Assembly (NCBI RefSeq): GCF_010389155.1
Contig: NC_057769.1
Coordinates: forward strand, 33,837,548-33,901,547
Origin: Erigeron canadensis
Lineage: Eukaryota; Streptophyta; Magnoliopsida; Asterales; Asteraceae
Reading direction: 5' to 3'
DNA length: 64,000 nt
In this document: positions 1 through 12,458 of the stretch, one piece after another
How the letters are laid out: the number at the start of each line of letters is the position of its first letter
Numbering within the stretch: position 1 is the stretch's first letter
Translations under genes and position numbers: made by a program
The notes under the pieces: model-generated
What the model saw: only the letters and a program-made list of their open reading frames with translations
Told to the model about the DNA's origin: nothing
The model's database searches: none

Positions 1-1900
1 TGTCATTTTACTTTAGTACCTCATAAAGGTGATATCTGGCTGTACGTGGTGTGGTTTTTATTGAGAAAATGCTGTTTTATAAATTTTTATGTTATCCTAA
101 ATGGCAAAAATTAACTTAAAAGGTGAGATCATAAGAAAAAAAAAATTGTTGTCGAATGTTTACGTATTAAGTTGTATAGTCTCGATACCATCAACAAGAT
201 TTACAACGGATGTGACAACAACAAAAATCAAGAAATTTTTATTATTTAATCTACTTGATTATTTCAAATGTCCATCTTAAATGTTGTTTACAGTTGTCAG
301 CTAATTTTTTCTGGTGTGGGGACTGGAGAATCGCAAATATCCTAACCTAAAAAAATGATTGTATATTTGTATACTATATATCCCCTATGGGCTCCATGTA
401 AATGCCTATATTATATGTGATTATATGAATATGTGATGCTTATCATAAGCCCATTAACACAAGACCAGCTTTCAGCAAAGCTTATCATAAGCCCGATACG
501 AGTCCCACGGCCCAAGCTTCTAACTGACGAAAAAAATATAAAAAATTGTAGTGTTTCTTCCCCGAGCTTCCTATGATGCATTTTAGACTTTTTTTAGCTA
601 GAATTAGCACGGCAAATCAAAAGAAAATTATTTTTTTTCCTACTAAACCTGATATCTGAGTTAAGATATCTCTTTTGTTTGGTATTCTAATAGAGATTGT
701 GTCACTTACAATGTTTGGGCCTATGATTTCACTATAATAGAAGTTGTGTTCAAATATTCTATGAATGAAATCAAACTTCCAACATGATCATGAATCTGCT
801 TACGTCAATCAGCTAATGGTTTTCGACGTCATATACTAGCTGCCTTGAGGTTTTCACCGTTGACGCTCATTTGAAGATTTTGAGAGGCTTCACTACCTGC
901 ATCCGGGGTACCCTAGCTTTAAGTTGAAAACACCAAGAGATATAGTATTGTGCGGGAATAAAACCATAAATACTAGTTTGCTCCAAAATTTAGAGTAATC
1001 TAACTTTTATCGATTAAATGACGAAGAAGAAAATTCAAATTCTTTTCCAACATATTCCATTAAGTTATCAATTGAACTATTAATTTGGGACTAATTATTA
1101 CATGTCCGCGCATTGGCGGTGTGGTGAATGGCGACGACGGGTGGTGGTGGCAGTGATAGGTGGCGGCGGCGGTGTAATTATTAATGTAAAAGTATTTAAT
1201 GTAAAAGTTAGTGTAGTTATTTTAAGAGTCGAAAAATGTATGTTGTAATTAATTTTAAATTAGTGAATAAAAAGGATGATAGTTTGAGTAAATTAAGTTC
1301 TGTTTTAAAAATAATAGGTAGGTTCAAATGCTTTGCTCCGTATAAGGTAGATAGATAATAGATAAGCTATCAAGGTGTTATTGCATTATGAGAAACTAGA
1401 AGTAACTATAAACTCTAATACAAAACGAAACATGCATACTAAATAGATTATGTGTCACTATAACAATGATATGAAAGGAGCATGCACCAATTGGGCTAGC
1501 AGATACTACATTTCAAAGCTTGAATATCTGAAGCTCTTTTCCCTCTCTATGTTTAAAAATGTTTTTGTCATGGATATTTGCGGCAATATCTCCTTAATTT
1601 AATTAAGAACCACCAGGGCTTCAATTGGTCATGGTAACGGGTTGCCCATATATATATATATATGGACTCTCGACCTCGTACCTGATCATAGGCTTTGGTC
1701 CTTTGAACGAGCATAATAAGTAAGCCTACAATCTTGGAATCACACCAAAGACTTAACTGATGGTTTTTTTGCAAATTTACACTTTGCGTCTCCAGCCCGG
1801 CCCCAACCCCTCCCTTTCTTGAACCCATGACCTTTTATTCCAAATTGGTCTGTCATATAGCACCACAATGAAATTAGTGGAGGCATGATGTCCGTGGACC
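1..1900. repeat. Upstream block of tandem unit 1
   Basis: No gene is supported here. Stretches of this block recur, diverged, upstream of the later kinase units. Bases 1-190 match 13265-13445, bases 430-620 match 15385-15578 and 61856-61915, and bases 1480-1830 match 20985-21310 and 50590-50930. The recurring order places this as the left part of a segmental duplication unit. A GC-rich patch at 1108-1175 with GGTGG/GGCGG runs looks like a fragment of an unrelated dispersed repeat. Short open frames here show no recognisable protein and are not conserved between copies. Confidence 0.6.
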
Positions 1901-4200
1901 CAAATTAAAACTACTTCCATTTGTTAGCATAGTTATTGACTTGTTATTTTTGGCTCTACTGGAAATTTAATTTTTTACTCGTGACTTAAAAGTGTGAATT
2001 GAATCGTAAGAGTCAGGATATTTGATAATATATGACTTTATAATTATATATAAATATTTATTGTAAAAATATACTCGTAACATTTTATTGATATATTCAT
2101 CTAAAAATAGAAAAGAAAATTAAAATAATAACAAATTTAATAGCATATAATAGAGTTATATATGTTTAAAAAAAGCAAAAGGTTTTCGAATCGTGACTCA
2201 AAACATGATTCAGACCGACTTGCATAACAAAACACAAGTCATGTTATGAGTCTGGAGCAAAGACAAGTGATCCACTGAGTCGTCTCGTTGTCATTTTGTT
2301 TTGACTAGACTCGTATGAGTCAACTCGTGACTGGTATGAATTTGAAAACTATAATTGTTAGTACTTAAATCTTAATTACAAGTTATTTATTTGTTCCATT
2401 GTAACGAAGTTGTTTTTGTGTTATACACTTATACCGAGATTACACATAACGCAAGTTTTTTAATAAGAATAAAAAAAATAGCTTTGGAATAAAATGAAAT
2501 TATATTCATGGAGTTATAACACCTTATTAGTATGCTGCAAGTCTAATTTATGTATTTAGTATTTATAGAATCTATTTGTTACGAAAATGAAATTTCACCA
2601 AATGCATGGGCCAGCGCCCAGCGCAGTAGACTTTGCTATTTAGTAGGAAATTTTTTTTTTTCCTATTATTTATATATTTATATACAAGCTAGACGTTAGT
2701 TAAGTATGTACAAAACTCTTTCAAACCAAACTACTACATTTTTAAGTGATATTATATGGACTATTGACTAAACAAAACGCTTAATAAATAGAAAACCACT
2801 TTTCTTAATCTTTAATATGCAAAGACTTGTCCATAATTAAGTTCAAACATCACCAAAATCTACTCAGAGATATAAAATCCGGCATTAATATTCAATTAAT
2901 CAGTGTTCTCTCTAAGGAATTATGAAACTCGGCCGAAGAAAAAAAAAAGGACTCGAAAGATAGGTGCAATAATTATAATTATATAACTAAGATATAAAAA
3001 CGACAATTAGTGTTATATTAATAAACTTAGTAAAAGTTATTGCTCAAAAAACTAAGCAAACAATGCATAATCATACTATTGAAATAACATATCGTTTTTT
3101 AGAACAAATTGGTAATAGCAAATTGATGATTCGTGTAGTTCTCCTAGCATTCTTCATAGCAAGTTCGTTATCAACTCTTTATAATCTATAATCATACAAT
3201 TGATCGCAGATTTGCAAGCTAGCTTTAGCAGACAACATACTTTGTAAAAAGAGTACTATTTGTTTTTATCCTTAAAAGATATGTGAGTTTTTTCTTTTTG
3301 GGTTAAGTACCATGGTATAATTTTTGGATAATTGTTAAAATTTGTAATAGGTTTAGTTAAAAGCATATATATATTTTTCATATATATACATTATAAAAAT
3401 AAAAAATCAGACTCCCTAAAAAATCAGACCTTGACCGGTCGACCACCTAGTCCAATGTCTAAGCCGTCCTCGCAATTAATAATGAGCTAGTTAATATTAA
3501 AAGATAAGGTTTTGCTACGGTTTGTTATTAACGTACATAAAGTGGTAGATAAATATGGATAAGTAGTAAAACTATGAAAAACATGCATGTTTATATCTTA
3601 ACCTCCATTATCAACAAATAAGTTCAGTAGCTAGGTGTTCATGTTAAATACTTGGTCTTATTTTCATTTTATTTTGTTTGTATTAATCAACCCTGGACAC
3701 CTGCCTGTGCGATGTGGCGATATGATGACAAGGTGTGGTGGCGATGACAATGGCGGTGACAGTGGTGGTGGAGACGGGTGGTGGCGGCGCCAGAAGCGGT
3801 GACAGTGTGGTTGAATGATGTATGTTGTAAATAATTTTATTAAAGATATTATAGCTAATAAAAGTAAAACAAAATAATATTAATGAATAAAATAGAAGGG
3901 TCGTAGTTTGAATATATATCAAAGTTTTTTTTATTTTTTGAAAAATTAAAAAGAAAAAAGATGATTTATATGGTACGAGCATAGTGCTCGCGCGTTGCGG
4001 CGGCTAGAAGGTGAGGAAATATAAAAGGGAGACGGTTGTGGAGATCGAGGGAGGCAGTGGAGAAGGAGGGCGACATCGGAGGATGATAGAAGGTCGATAA
4101 AAGCGTGTAATGATTAGAGAAAATGAGACAAATGAGAGTATATAATGGTTTATGTTTAAGTATGGGTATAAAAGGTATTATGGGATTACTTAAAAAGTTG
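1901..4200. other. Intergenic, duplicated flank with repeat debris
   Basis: No gene is seen. Bases about 2370-2890 recur at 21400-21762 plus 27070-27200, at 50990-51700 and at 62880-63320, so this is part of the duplicated unit. Bases about 1925-2345, rich in GAGTC/GACTC motifs, are absent from the other copies and look like an inserted element. Bases 3700-3800 and 3966-4090 are GC-rich fragments resembling the patch at 1108-1175 and probably mark another decayed mobile element. Confidence 0.45.
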
Positions 4201-5213
4201 CTTAATGTAACACCCCAAGATTTTAAGGTAAAAGAAATTAACCCCCTTTTTATAGCTTTGACATTAAATTAATTTTCTAGTATTTTATTTTTAGTTATGG
4301 GGTTAATTTAGTTGGAACTTTAGCGGATAGCGGGTATAATACCCACATTTTTTAGAGATGGGTCGTGGCACCCATAGAAAATGTCAGCCACATCTCCTTT
4401 TTCCACCTTTACACTTCATTTTGTTCTTCCAAAAATTTCTTCATGCAACCTTCTTCCATTCCTTTCAAAATCAAGGGTTAATTCTTCAATTCAAAGGAAA
4501 GGTTATCCATAATAATCATTATCATCATCAATTTCTATCAAGTAAATTTAAAAGCTAGGGTTTGGGTGGTGAAGGGTGGTGGCCGAAAATTGAGAAGAAA
4601 AAGGGAAGGATTTGTGGATTTAAAATCTCAAGTAATTGTCTTCCATTGTTGAGGTAATAAATTTCCCCAATCTAGCTTTGTCAATTCTCTTGAAAATTAG
4701 GGTTCATGAGTGAACCAATTTGGGGGTTTTACTAGAAAAATGATTTATGGTTAATTTTCCCCAATTCCTTAGTTAACCTAGTTGTCATTGAGTTATATGA
4801 TATGTTTGATTATGAAAATAATGAGTGCATGTGATAAATTTGAGTTCTTGAGAAAAGATGAGTTTTGACTAGTCATGGAATTGTTGATGAAAATGTTAGA
4901 TTGAACTACCTAGTGTGTTTGTTAAAGAAAATGAAGCTCAATGACAAATGGGTTGGGTTTTGGGTTTAGAAAGGCTAGTGATTGAGTATGACTAGGTTGA
5001 ACTAGTCAAGTTGTGAATGTAAGCTTATGCATTTTATGTGATGATCATAGGTTGAAGCTTGTTGTGCATAATCGTTTTAGCTTTATTTTCCAAGTTGCGG
5101 AGGAGGTGAGTATTCTTGCATACCTTTATGTATACGTTGGGCCAATTACCATGAGATGTGAATGTTCCAAGCATGGTAATTGGTTCGGCGTTAAGCCCAT
5201 GTGGGGCATTGTT

Positions 5214-5304
5214 TATGAGGCCTAAGAACCTCCGGGGCCTAAGAATCCCGATAGTTGATGTAACATGAGGCCTAAGAACCTCCGGGGCCTAAGAATCCCG
5301 ATAG
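5214..5304 (+). repeat. Tandem duplication inside the solo LTR
   Basis: A motif of about 40 bp containing CCTAAGAACCTCCGGGGCC and ending AAGAATCCCGATAG occurs twice, about 50 bp apart. Within each copy the phrase GGCCTAAGAA is itself repeated. It is an internal feature of the LTR. Confidence 0.85.
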
Positions 5305-5986
5305 ATATGATTTGTTATGATTGTTTAGCTTATATGGATCCATATATGTGTTGTTAGTGTGCAAGGTGAATATGTAAATGTGACATGACGATGCCATAGG
5401 TTACATGTGAAAGTCCTTGTACTTTGCCCTCCTTTGTATCCATAGATGTATGCAAGTATATTCACTAAGCCTTTGCTTATATTTTAGTTGTTTACCCTTT
5501 TTATAGGTAGTTCCGGAAGAGGGAACTAGGATTGTTGATTTGAAAGTGTTGATTTAGAGCTTGAAGTGGTTGAAGTAAAGATTTGCAAGATTTGAAGGTA
5601 TTTAGGTCATTCATGGATGAATGACAAGCTTTTGGGTTTAGAGGCTTAGTTATCCCTCTCCTTTTGGCTCTTGGTACATTTTGGGTTGATGGTCATATTT
5701 TGTTATATTATGTAAAAGATCAGGTGTAAAGCTTTTTAGAAAAGATGTAAAGTTGCACTTTGGGCGAAAATTGTGTCAAAATGGGTAAGATGACCCGTTT
5801 ACTTGTAGAAACTTGGTTTGTATAAATGGATGGTATGGAGACTTTTGGAAATGTAGTGTTAGTTGATTTATGTCAAAACTAAGTTGCTAATCAGTTGTCG
5901 GAAGCTCGGTTTTGAGAAAAAGGGGTCGAAAGTTGTTCAATGTGTCAAAAGTACGAAACCTGAAGAGGACGGCCTTTGTGCAGAGG

Positions 5987-6026
5987 ACGGCTCTTGTGGA
6001 CGGCCTCTGCAGGACACAAGAGCCGT
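5987..6026 (+). repeat. Perfect 12-bp stem-loop in the solo LTR
   Basis: ACGGCTCTTGTG at 5987-5998 pairs exactly with CACAAGAGCCGT at 6015-6026, leaving a 16-nt loop. It sits in the 3' third of the LTR and could be an RNA hairpin of the parent element. No function is claimed. Confidence 0.7.
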
Positions 6027-6903
6027 GCTCCTCTATAATTTTTACACTTTTTTTACTGAGGCTTCGTTTGATCTTTCTGGGACCTGAAACTCATACAATA
6101 GACTTATATTAACATTCTAAGAAGGTTCAATTTGTCATTTTTCAAATTTGAGAACTTTGAATTTTGGCGAAAATTGGCCGTATTTTTCTAAGTATAATTT
6201 ATCTAATTTGCGTTTCTTTTCTTTTATGTTCATACCTTTGGGATTAAATTGAGTTGAGGCGTTTCACTTAATTTCTAAAAATAAAAAAGTCAATATACTT
6301 TATAAAGTAAGTATAGATATAGATATAAATAGATATAGATATACATAGTATAGATTACAATATCTTCCTTAAAAGAAGCCCCGCATCCGACCTCCATGAA
6401 AAAAATACAGTTCTATATAGTGATTCCATTTTTGATTATATATAATAAATTTTACTAGCTAGCTACCAATTAACCACAAATCAACGGGTAAATGTTTGAA
6501 AATTCTAAAAAGGTTTCTTTAGGGGGTGTTTGGTTCGCAGAATTCGTTGGAATTTGAAGGAATTGGAATCTGAATTTCATTCTATATCTTGTTTGATTGA
6601 CAGAATAAAATTCGGCTTCTATTCCATGACTTGTTTGGTTCGTAAGAAAATAGAATTGGAATCCTTTAAATTCCATCAAATTAAGGAATTCAAGATTCCT
6701 TGGCAAATTGGATAGAAAGTTTTGAATTCCAATGGAATTCACAATTTAACACTTTTAAAATTATTATTATGTTTTATTTAATAGATATTATATTTTTCTA
6801 TTAGTATTATTTATAATAATAATAATAATAACAATAATAAATAATAATAATAACTGTTAGTTATTATTATTATTATTGTATTAAATTATAATAATAGTTA
6901 TTA

Positions 6904-7125
6904 CTCCCTCTGTCCCACTAGAAGTGTCATGTTTTAAATTTTCAAAGTCTAACATTTGTAGCTTTGACCATAAATAATTTTATTTGTGTTAGATAATATT
7001 TGATAAAACTTATATGGATTGATTGTGTTTTATACATGTTTTTTTAATGGTATAACTTTTATCAAGTTTTATATAACACAACAAAATATATTTAAAGTCA
7101 ACGTTTAAAAATAAAGACAACAAAA
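6904..7125. mobile_element. Truncated Stowaway-like MITE
   Basis: The sequence begins ACTCCCTCTGTCCCACTAG, a terminus common to plant Tc1/mariner Stowaway MITEs. It continues with a self-complementary body (TTTGACCATAAATAATTTTATTTG, split by later changes). The opposite GGGACGGAGGGAGT end is missing; the copy stops where the 7126 repeat begins. Confidence 0.5.
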
Positions 7126-7265
7126 TATTATCCCAGGTAGTTAGCCTCTTTTTGACTATTCTTAACTTTTGTCTATTTCTAGACTATTACCCCAAGTAGT
7201 TAGTCTCTGACTATTCTCAAATTTTGTCTATTTCTAGACTATTACCCCAGGTAGTTAGTCTCTTT
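7126..7265. repeat. 55-59 bp tandem repeat, about 2.4 copies
   Basis: The motif TATTACCCCAGGTAGTTAG recurs at 7126, 7185 and 7240, and two of the copies are followed by GTCTATTTCTAGAC. Spacing is 59 and then 55 bp. It abuts the LTR fragment and may be part of it. Confidence 0.75.
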
Positions 7266-7270
7266 TGGTC

Positions 7271-7882
7271 ATTTTTTCTAAAAACGGGTTTTACACCAGA
7301 AAAGGACTCATTTAAGACCTAATTGATTATTTGGCCCCATCAATTGCCCCTTGAACGATTGTTAACAAAAAAGATCATTAGGTCACATTAAACAACCAAT
7401 CTTAATAACGAAACTCAATGAATTAACTACAAATAATTATGAACAACCCCATACATTCTCCAAACCCTAAGACCTAAATTAAATCCATGAAATTGATTTA
7501 TATAATCACAAATCAAAAAGAAATCACCTATATTACCTGTAGATGATCAAGAGGATGAGAATTCTTAACAAAACTTGCTCGAAACACTAATAAATGAAGA
7601 GATTTGATGAAGAATTGCTATGGAAGAGGGAAAGGGGCGGCTGAGGGTTTTCTCACACACAAGAATAGATGTTTTATGACAATTAGGGCAGCCTAATTGC
7701 CTTCTAACCCTTGGCCATCAACCCTTTAAGTTACACTTAGGACCTTTCATATTAATCATTTCATATTAAAATACATAAGCATTTAATCACATAATCCCAT
7801 ATAGGGTACATATACTTAACGAAACTTAACGTTGACTAACGGGAGGTCAAATAGTCAAACTTAAAAAGTTTGGGATGTTACA
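7271..7882 (-). mobile_element. LTR fragment, minus strand
   Basis: Read on the minus strand from 7882 it begins TGTAACATCCCAAAC. It proceeds through a run of CAGCCGCCCC and AAACCCTC motifs, resembling the leader part of the solo LTR at 4206-6266. The far end is not defined and no target duplication was found, so only one terminus is supported. Confidence 0.45.
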
Positions 7883-8819
7883 CGTTAATTACGACCTCTT
7901 CTTGATTTTTAAATCTTTTGATCTCGTTAATTACGACTTTTGCTTCATCGGGATCCATATGAATAGAAGTTGTACCGTTATAATTGCCGATTCCATATGA
8001 ATGTGTTGTGTGTATTTTAGGGTATAGAGAAGACAAATATTAATGTTTAATGACTTAATGTGTCTGCTTTTGATGAAGGGTATTTGTATTTATTGGAAGA
8101 TATTTATTGGGAGAGGGAAGACTAAAGGGGTGAGGACGGGCAAAAACATAAAATCACATGTCCCAAATCTTGTAAACATTTAACATGGGTGGATAATTTT
8201 TAATAAGAAGTATAGATTACTATTATTATTATTATATTAATTTAAATAGCAGTTATTATTAATATTTATAATAATTAATATTATCTCAAAAAAATAATTA
8301 CTATTAATATAAATAACAATTATTATTACAATTAATATAATAATATAATAAAAACAAAAATAATTAGTTATTAGTTATAATTGTAATAAGTATAATTATA
8401 ACAATAATAACTATTGACATAAATAATACAATAATTTAATACGAGTAACAATAATAATACTAATTATTATTTTTAATAGTATTAATTAATATAATATTAT
8501 TAAAATAATTAATATATAATAGTATTATAATTATTATTTATTAATGTTATAAATTTAATATATATTATTATTCAGCAATAAGTCAGTATTTTATATAAAT
8601 TAACTTCTATTTTATAAAAGTTTATTTTTATTTTAATCTAAAATAATTAATTAATAAATAGTTATTTATTTTATAAAATAATAATGTTAGATTCTAAAAA
8701 TTTTATTATTTTATAAATATAATTTTTATTTTATAATATTTTTTATTACTATATAAAAATTAATAATTTTTTATACACACTTATAATTTTTTAGAAATTT
8801 TTTTATAAAAATATATTTA

Positions 8820-8820
<1 letters not shown>
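7883..8820. other. Very AT-rich spacer
   Basis: Nearly pure A/T with many ATT/TAA/AAT runs. No gene, promoter or repeat unit of defined period is seen apart from the microsatellite that follows. Confidence 0.6.

Positions 8821-8823
<3 letters not shown>

Positions 8824-8851
<28 letters not shown>
8824..8851. repeat. (ATT)n microsatellite
   Basis: About nine uninterrupted ATT repeats. It is followed at 8862-8882 by a short CCATT pentamer run (ATTCCATTCCATTCC). Confidence 0.85.
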
Positions 8852-9289
8852 TATATTATGAATTCCATTCCATTCCATTCCATTTGATTCCGGCCAACCA
8901 AATAAATGCAAATTATAATTCATTAAAATTCTAATTCCATCATATTTCAATCCATTAACAGTTTTCAATTTTTTCAAATTCCAATTCTTTTAACAGATTT
9001 CAAATCCTTTAAAAATATTTTGTGAACTAAACACCCTTGGTTTTTACTAACAGGAATAGTAGGATTTTTCCACTTAATTATCTGGTTGGGTCATCCAGAC
9101 CCAAATAATATGTTTAATATAATTTTTTACTAACAATAATTTTTATAAGAATACGTGTATTAATTTGCCTTAAGACTATATTTATCAAGATCTAATTTAA
9201 AATTAACTACTGTTACTATGAAACATTTGTAATTTAATTTTTCTGATATATCTTTTTGAGTTTAATTAACCCATTAACATAGTTAGAAG

Positions 9290-9643
9290 ATAAAAATTTC
9301 TAGATGGGTGACGTAAAAAATACGCCACAATGACAACAGTTAGAACTATGAAAATGAGAAAATTAACATATGAAATAGAAAAGGAATTGAAAGCTAGGAA
9401 TACATTGTCCACCAATGAGCAGCTGGCCTTTAAATACACAAAATTAAATCAAAGACGTTAATCAGCTTAATTAAAAACAATCAAGTGGCCGGAATATATA
9501 AATACATCCCATAAGTGCTGATCATCCAGCAAGATAGAAAACACATTTAACTTTTTAATCTTGTCAAGCTTTTCCGTCGATTTGCTACTACTGCTTCATC
9601 TCATATTCCTACTCTTATTTCTTTTGTTCTAGTTTCTAGAATA
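9290..9643 (+). promoter_or_regulatory. Conserved promoter and leader of the A1 module
   Basis: This block is the closest upstream sequence shared by the three A modules (compare 28560-28933 and 52970-53295). Shared landmarks are ACGCCACAATG, AATGAGCAG.TGGCCTT, ACACAAA.TTAAAT, a TATATAAATA box at 9495-9504, and CAAG-type leader sequence ending at AATAATGTC. Conservation across copies that have otherwise diverged, together with the TATA box about 150 bp before the ATG, supports a core promoter. The transcription start is not determined. Confidence 0.6.
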
Positions 9644-10562
9644 ATGTCTTCCAATGAAGAGTTCCAACATCTCAAAATTTCATTAAAAGATCTACAAACC
9701 GCCACCAATAACTTTGCGGAAAGCAGCTGCATCGGGCATGGTGGGTTCGGAAACGTTTATAAAGGAGAAATTCTCCTATCTAATGTGCTCATCGCGGTTG
9801 CGATAAAACGTTTAGATAGGAAACATGGGTAAGGAACCACCGAGTTTCGAAAAGAAATAATGATGCTCTCTCAATATAAACATGAAAATCTTGTCTCCCT
9901 CATAGGCTATTGTGATGAGGGTCACGAGAATATTCTTGTCTACAAGTATCTATCGAATAGAAGTCTTGACTTACACCTAAATAACGTCGATCTTTCTTGG
10001 CATCAACGCCTTGTCATATGTATAAGGGCGGCAATGGGACTAGAGTATCTTCATGAGCCTATAAAAAGGAGTCAGCAAAGAGTGTTACACCGGGATATCA
10101 AAAGTGCAAATATATTATTGGATCACAATTGGAGACCTAAGATAGCTGACTTTGGTTTGTCCAAACTGGGTCCTGCTAACCAACAATTTACTTTTCTTTA
10201 TTCAAATGCAGTAGGTACAATGGGGTATTTGGATCCCTTATATGCGCTTGAAGGCTTGTTGACAAAAGAATCTGATGTCTATTCTTTTGGTGTAGTTTTG
10301 TTCGAAGTTCTTTCGGGAAAACCTGCACATGTACAAAATTATGACGGTAATCACATATCTCTGGGCCGGGGCTTTGGCACGGAAATGCTACGAAGAAAAG
10401 AATATGGATATAATTATTCACGTTGGTCTACAAAATATCATTTCTCCAAAGTGTTTAGAAACCTTTTCAGCTATAGCGTATCGGTGTTTGCAGTTAAATC
10501 GGGCGGAACGACCAACGATGCGTAAGGTCGTGGAAGAGCTTAGATTTGCACTTGACTTTCAA
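9644..10562 (+). pseudogene. Broken kinase module A1 (RLCK, CrRLK1L-like)
   Basis: This is a receptor-like cytoplasmic kinase exon, paralogous to exon 1 of the intact gene at 53296. It retains the glycine loop (GHGGFGNVY), AIK lysine, HRDIKSAN, DFGLS and DVYSFGVVLFE motifs. Two lesions break it. A TAA stops the frame at 9830-9832, where the intact copy has CAA (Gln63). A frameshift lies at about 10345-10365, after which the reading continues in another frame (KCYEEKN...VVEELRFALDFQ). The exon ends at 10562 with a phase-0 donor CAA|GTACGT. A short ATG-started N-terminal peptide or an internal start is possible but would lack a complete kinase fold. The APE-equivalent glutamate is also changed (DPLY). 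Confidence 0.85.
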
Positions 10563-11556
10563 GTACGTTTTATCTAAATCTCCTTATCATTCAATACAAG
10601 TTGGAAATTCATGCTATACGTACATATACTATATATTACTTTTATTTTTTATTTATATATCCAGCTCAATTCTAAAAGAATATAATTGTCCTCTTTGAGA
10701 GGACATAAAGAAAATCATAAGATTTATAAAACCAAAATTAATTTTGACTTTGAGTACGTGGATATATTGTTTACATGTTTGACATAGTATAGCCATGATT
10801 TTTCGTTATGCAATACTCAACATAAATAAATAAATTTGATACCATATGCCTCGGTGGCTTAGCTTTGTCGATCACCTCGATCGATCAGTTTATTTGTTCA
10901 TTTTCCTTCTTTCATTTTTTTAAATTAAATTTGTATTTAAGCCTTAAGTTAATTATATATTTTTACCCGATTTTTAACTCAACTAGATTAATATAAACCC
11001 ATGCAATATATTTGTACTTAATTAATTGTAATATATTTGTTAATTTTGTTTATGTGTTTACTACACATGGAACGCCATTAATTTGTAGCTTGTATGTGGT
11101 ATACAGCCACATTCTACGTACATGTACATAGGACAGTCTACTTATTTGCTTAACTTAGATTAGTTATCTAGACAAGAAAATAAAGAACAGAAAGTAAAGA
11201 ACAAAAACAAGAGTAGAATTTAATAACAACAGTCCATACAAGTCTAATCGTATGTATCATTGATTAAACAGTGAATACATAGTCGATATTATAACTTGAC
11301 TTACAAGTATGTAAGCGAAAATACAATTGTTAAGTTTAGACCGACTAGAAACTTGAACAATTACAAGAAATATGATAGACACTTTTCTAAGTGACACATA
11401 CTAGCTTGTGGTGACAAAAAAAAAAAATTATAGGCAGCTGTGTTGCTTTATATAGGAGAAGAAGTAGGGCAAGACAGATTGGTCTAGAAATTTGATTAAA
11501 ACAAAAACCAAATCTTAACTTAATTTCTTACATAGTTATATGTTCCAAATTGACAG
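10563..11556 (+). other. Presumed intron 1 of unit 1
   Basis: The stretch lies between the GTACGT donor of A1 and the TTGACAG acceptor of B1. It is AT-rich and holds no gene. Its first 150 bp resemble the intron starts at 32433 and 54211, which indicates shared ancestry. Bases about 11150-11350 resemble 44940-45060 (GACAAGAAAATAAAGAAC region), the sequence before B3. Confidence 0.55.
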
Positions 11557-12458
11557 AGCATTCACGAAAAGACAATGGAGAAAGCGTCGCTGAAACGAGG
11601 TCGTCCAGAAGCGACAATGCAGCAAGTTGAATTGGTAGATATAAAAGTGGCAACCAATAACTTTACATCATCGTATATTGGCGAAAGTCCTACTGACGAC
11701 CGGATATACAAAGGGGAACTTTCTATCTTCGGAGTACCTACAAAGGTAGTTATAAAGAGGTCTCCTCATGATGATTCAGGACCCAAGTCACTGAGTGATT
11801 TTTTGAAGCAAACAGGCGTTCTCTCTAAACTGCACCATCCAAATATTTTCTCAGCTCTTGGTTATTGCGACGGAGGGCAGGGAGAATATTATAGTGTATG
11901 AGTCTCCAAAGGGTAAAAGTTTATATATCAGTATATAAGACATAGTAATACAGCTTTTACTAGTCTTACGTGGATACAAAGACTTGAAATGTGCGCAGCT
12001 GCCGGTCGTGGATTAGCATACCTTCATAGTAATAACTTGGCTGACCATGCTTTCACAAGCAACTCTATTTTTTTTGATGACAAGTCGGTGGCTAAATTTG
12101 CTGATTCACGTATATGTATACCCAAATCCACAGAGTATTTCGATGCCAATGCTTATAAACCAGTCGAACTCAAGTGGCGGCCGAATGATACTGTGACGAA
12201 AGAAAGCAATGTATATTCTTTCGGCATAGTATTATTTGAAGTTCTGTATGTTATCACTTATCAGCCGAACTGATCAAAAAATCGTACGAAAAGAGGCAAC
12301 TTTATACGGATATTGATCCTGTCTTACGACAGAAGGCCAGTGTATCTTCCGTGGACAAATATTCAGCGATTGCGTATAAATGCTTGTCGGATGATTTTTC
12401 TAACCGACCTTCCATGGATGATGTCGTAAAAGAGCTTGAAGAGTTATTGAGTATCGAG
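11557..12458 (+). pseudogene. Broken pseudokinase module B1
   Basis: Second-kinase exon of unit 1. It begins right after the acceptor TTGACAG with an open frame (Ser-Ile-His-Glu-Lys-Thr-Met...) and ends at GAG|GTACGT. The domain pattern follows B5: ATNNF, YKGEL, VVIKR, LHHPN, LGYC, LAYLHSNNL, FFDDKSVAKFAD, NVYSFGIVLFEVL, RPSMDDVVKELEELLSIE. HRD and DFG are absent, as in every B module. Lesions are a frameshift near 11878-11885, a stop near 11936, and a deletion at about 12250 that removes the CGR...EEVDGV segment and shifts the frame. No MSP exons are found downstream before the SINE at 12970. Confidence 0.8.

Larger units (their letters stand above)
4206..6266 (+). mobile_element. Solo LTR, 2061 bp, with 5-bp target duplication
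   Basis: The segment starts TGTAACACCCC, ends GGCGTTTCA, and is flanked on both sides by CTTAA (4201-4205 and 6267-6271). TG...CA ends plus a perfect 5-bp target-site duplication are the signature of an LTR-retrotransposon terminus. With no internal region or second LTR present, this is a solo LTR left by LTR-LTR recombination. The length suits the long LTRs of gypsy/chromovirus-type elements, although the family cannot be named from an LTR alone. The orientation shown is that in which the sequence reads TGTAACACCCC first. It contains a 40-bp tandem duplication near 5214-5304 and a hairpin at 5987-6026. No coding region is supported in it. Confidence 0.85.
6522..9037. mobile_element. PIF/Harbinger-like TIR element with nested insertions
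   Basis: The left end reads GGGGGTGTTTGGTTCGCAG after TTA, and the right end reads, inverted, GGGTGTTTAGTTCACAAAAT. GGGGGTGTTTGG termini with a 3-bp TTA duplication are typical of Tourist/PIF-Harbinger elements. The right-hand target copy is imperfect (TTG), so the exact end is uncertain by 1-2 bases. Subterminal sequence on both sides is rich in GGAATTTGAA-like motifs in inverted orientation. No transposase frame is visible, so the element is non-autonomous or gutted. Its centre holds a Stowaway-like end, a tandem repeat, an LTR fragment and very AT-rich DNA. Confidence 0.6.

Noticed and set aside
4358..4558. 66-codon frame
   Set aside because: Inside the solo LTR, no homology, not bounded by gene signals.
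5213..5310. Possible CRISPR-like direct repeats
   Set aside because: Only two copies, in a eukaryotic LTR; not a CRISPR array.
6470..6742. Overlapping frames at the left end of the Harbinger-like element
   Set aside because: They translate the repeated GGAATTTGAA terminal motifs and are artefacts of the repeat.
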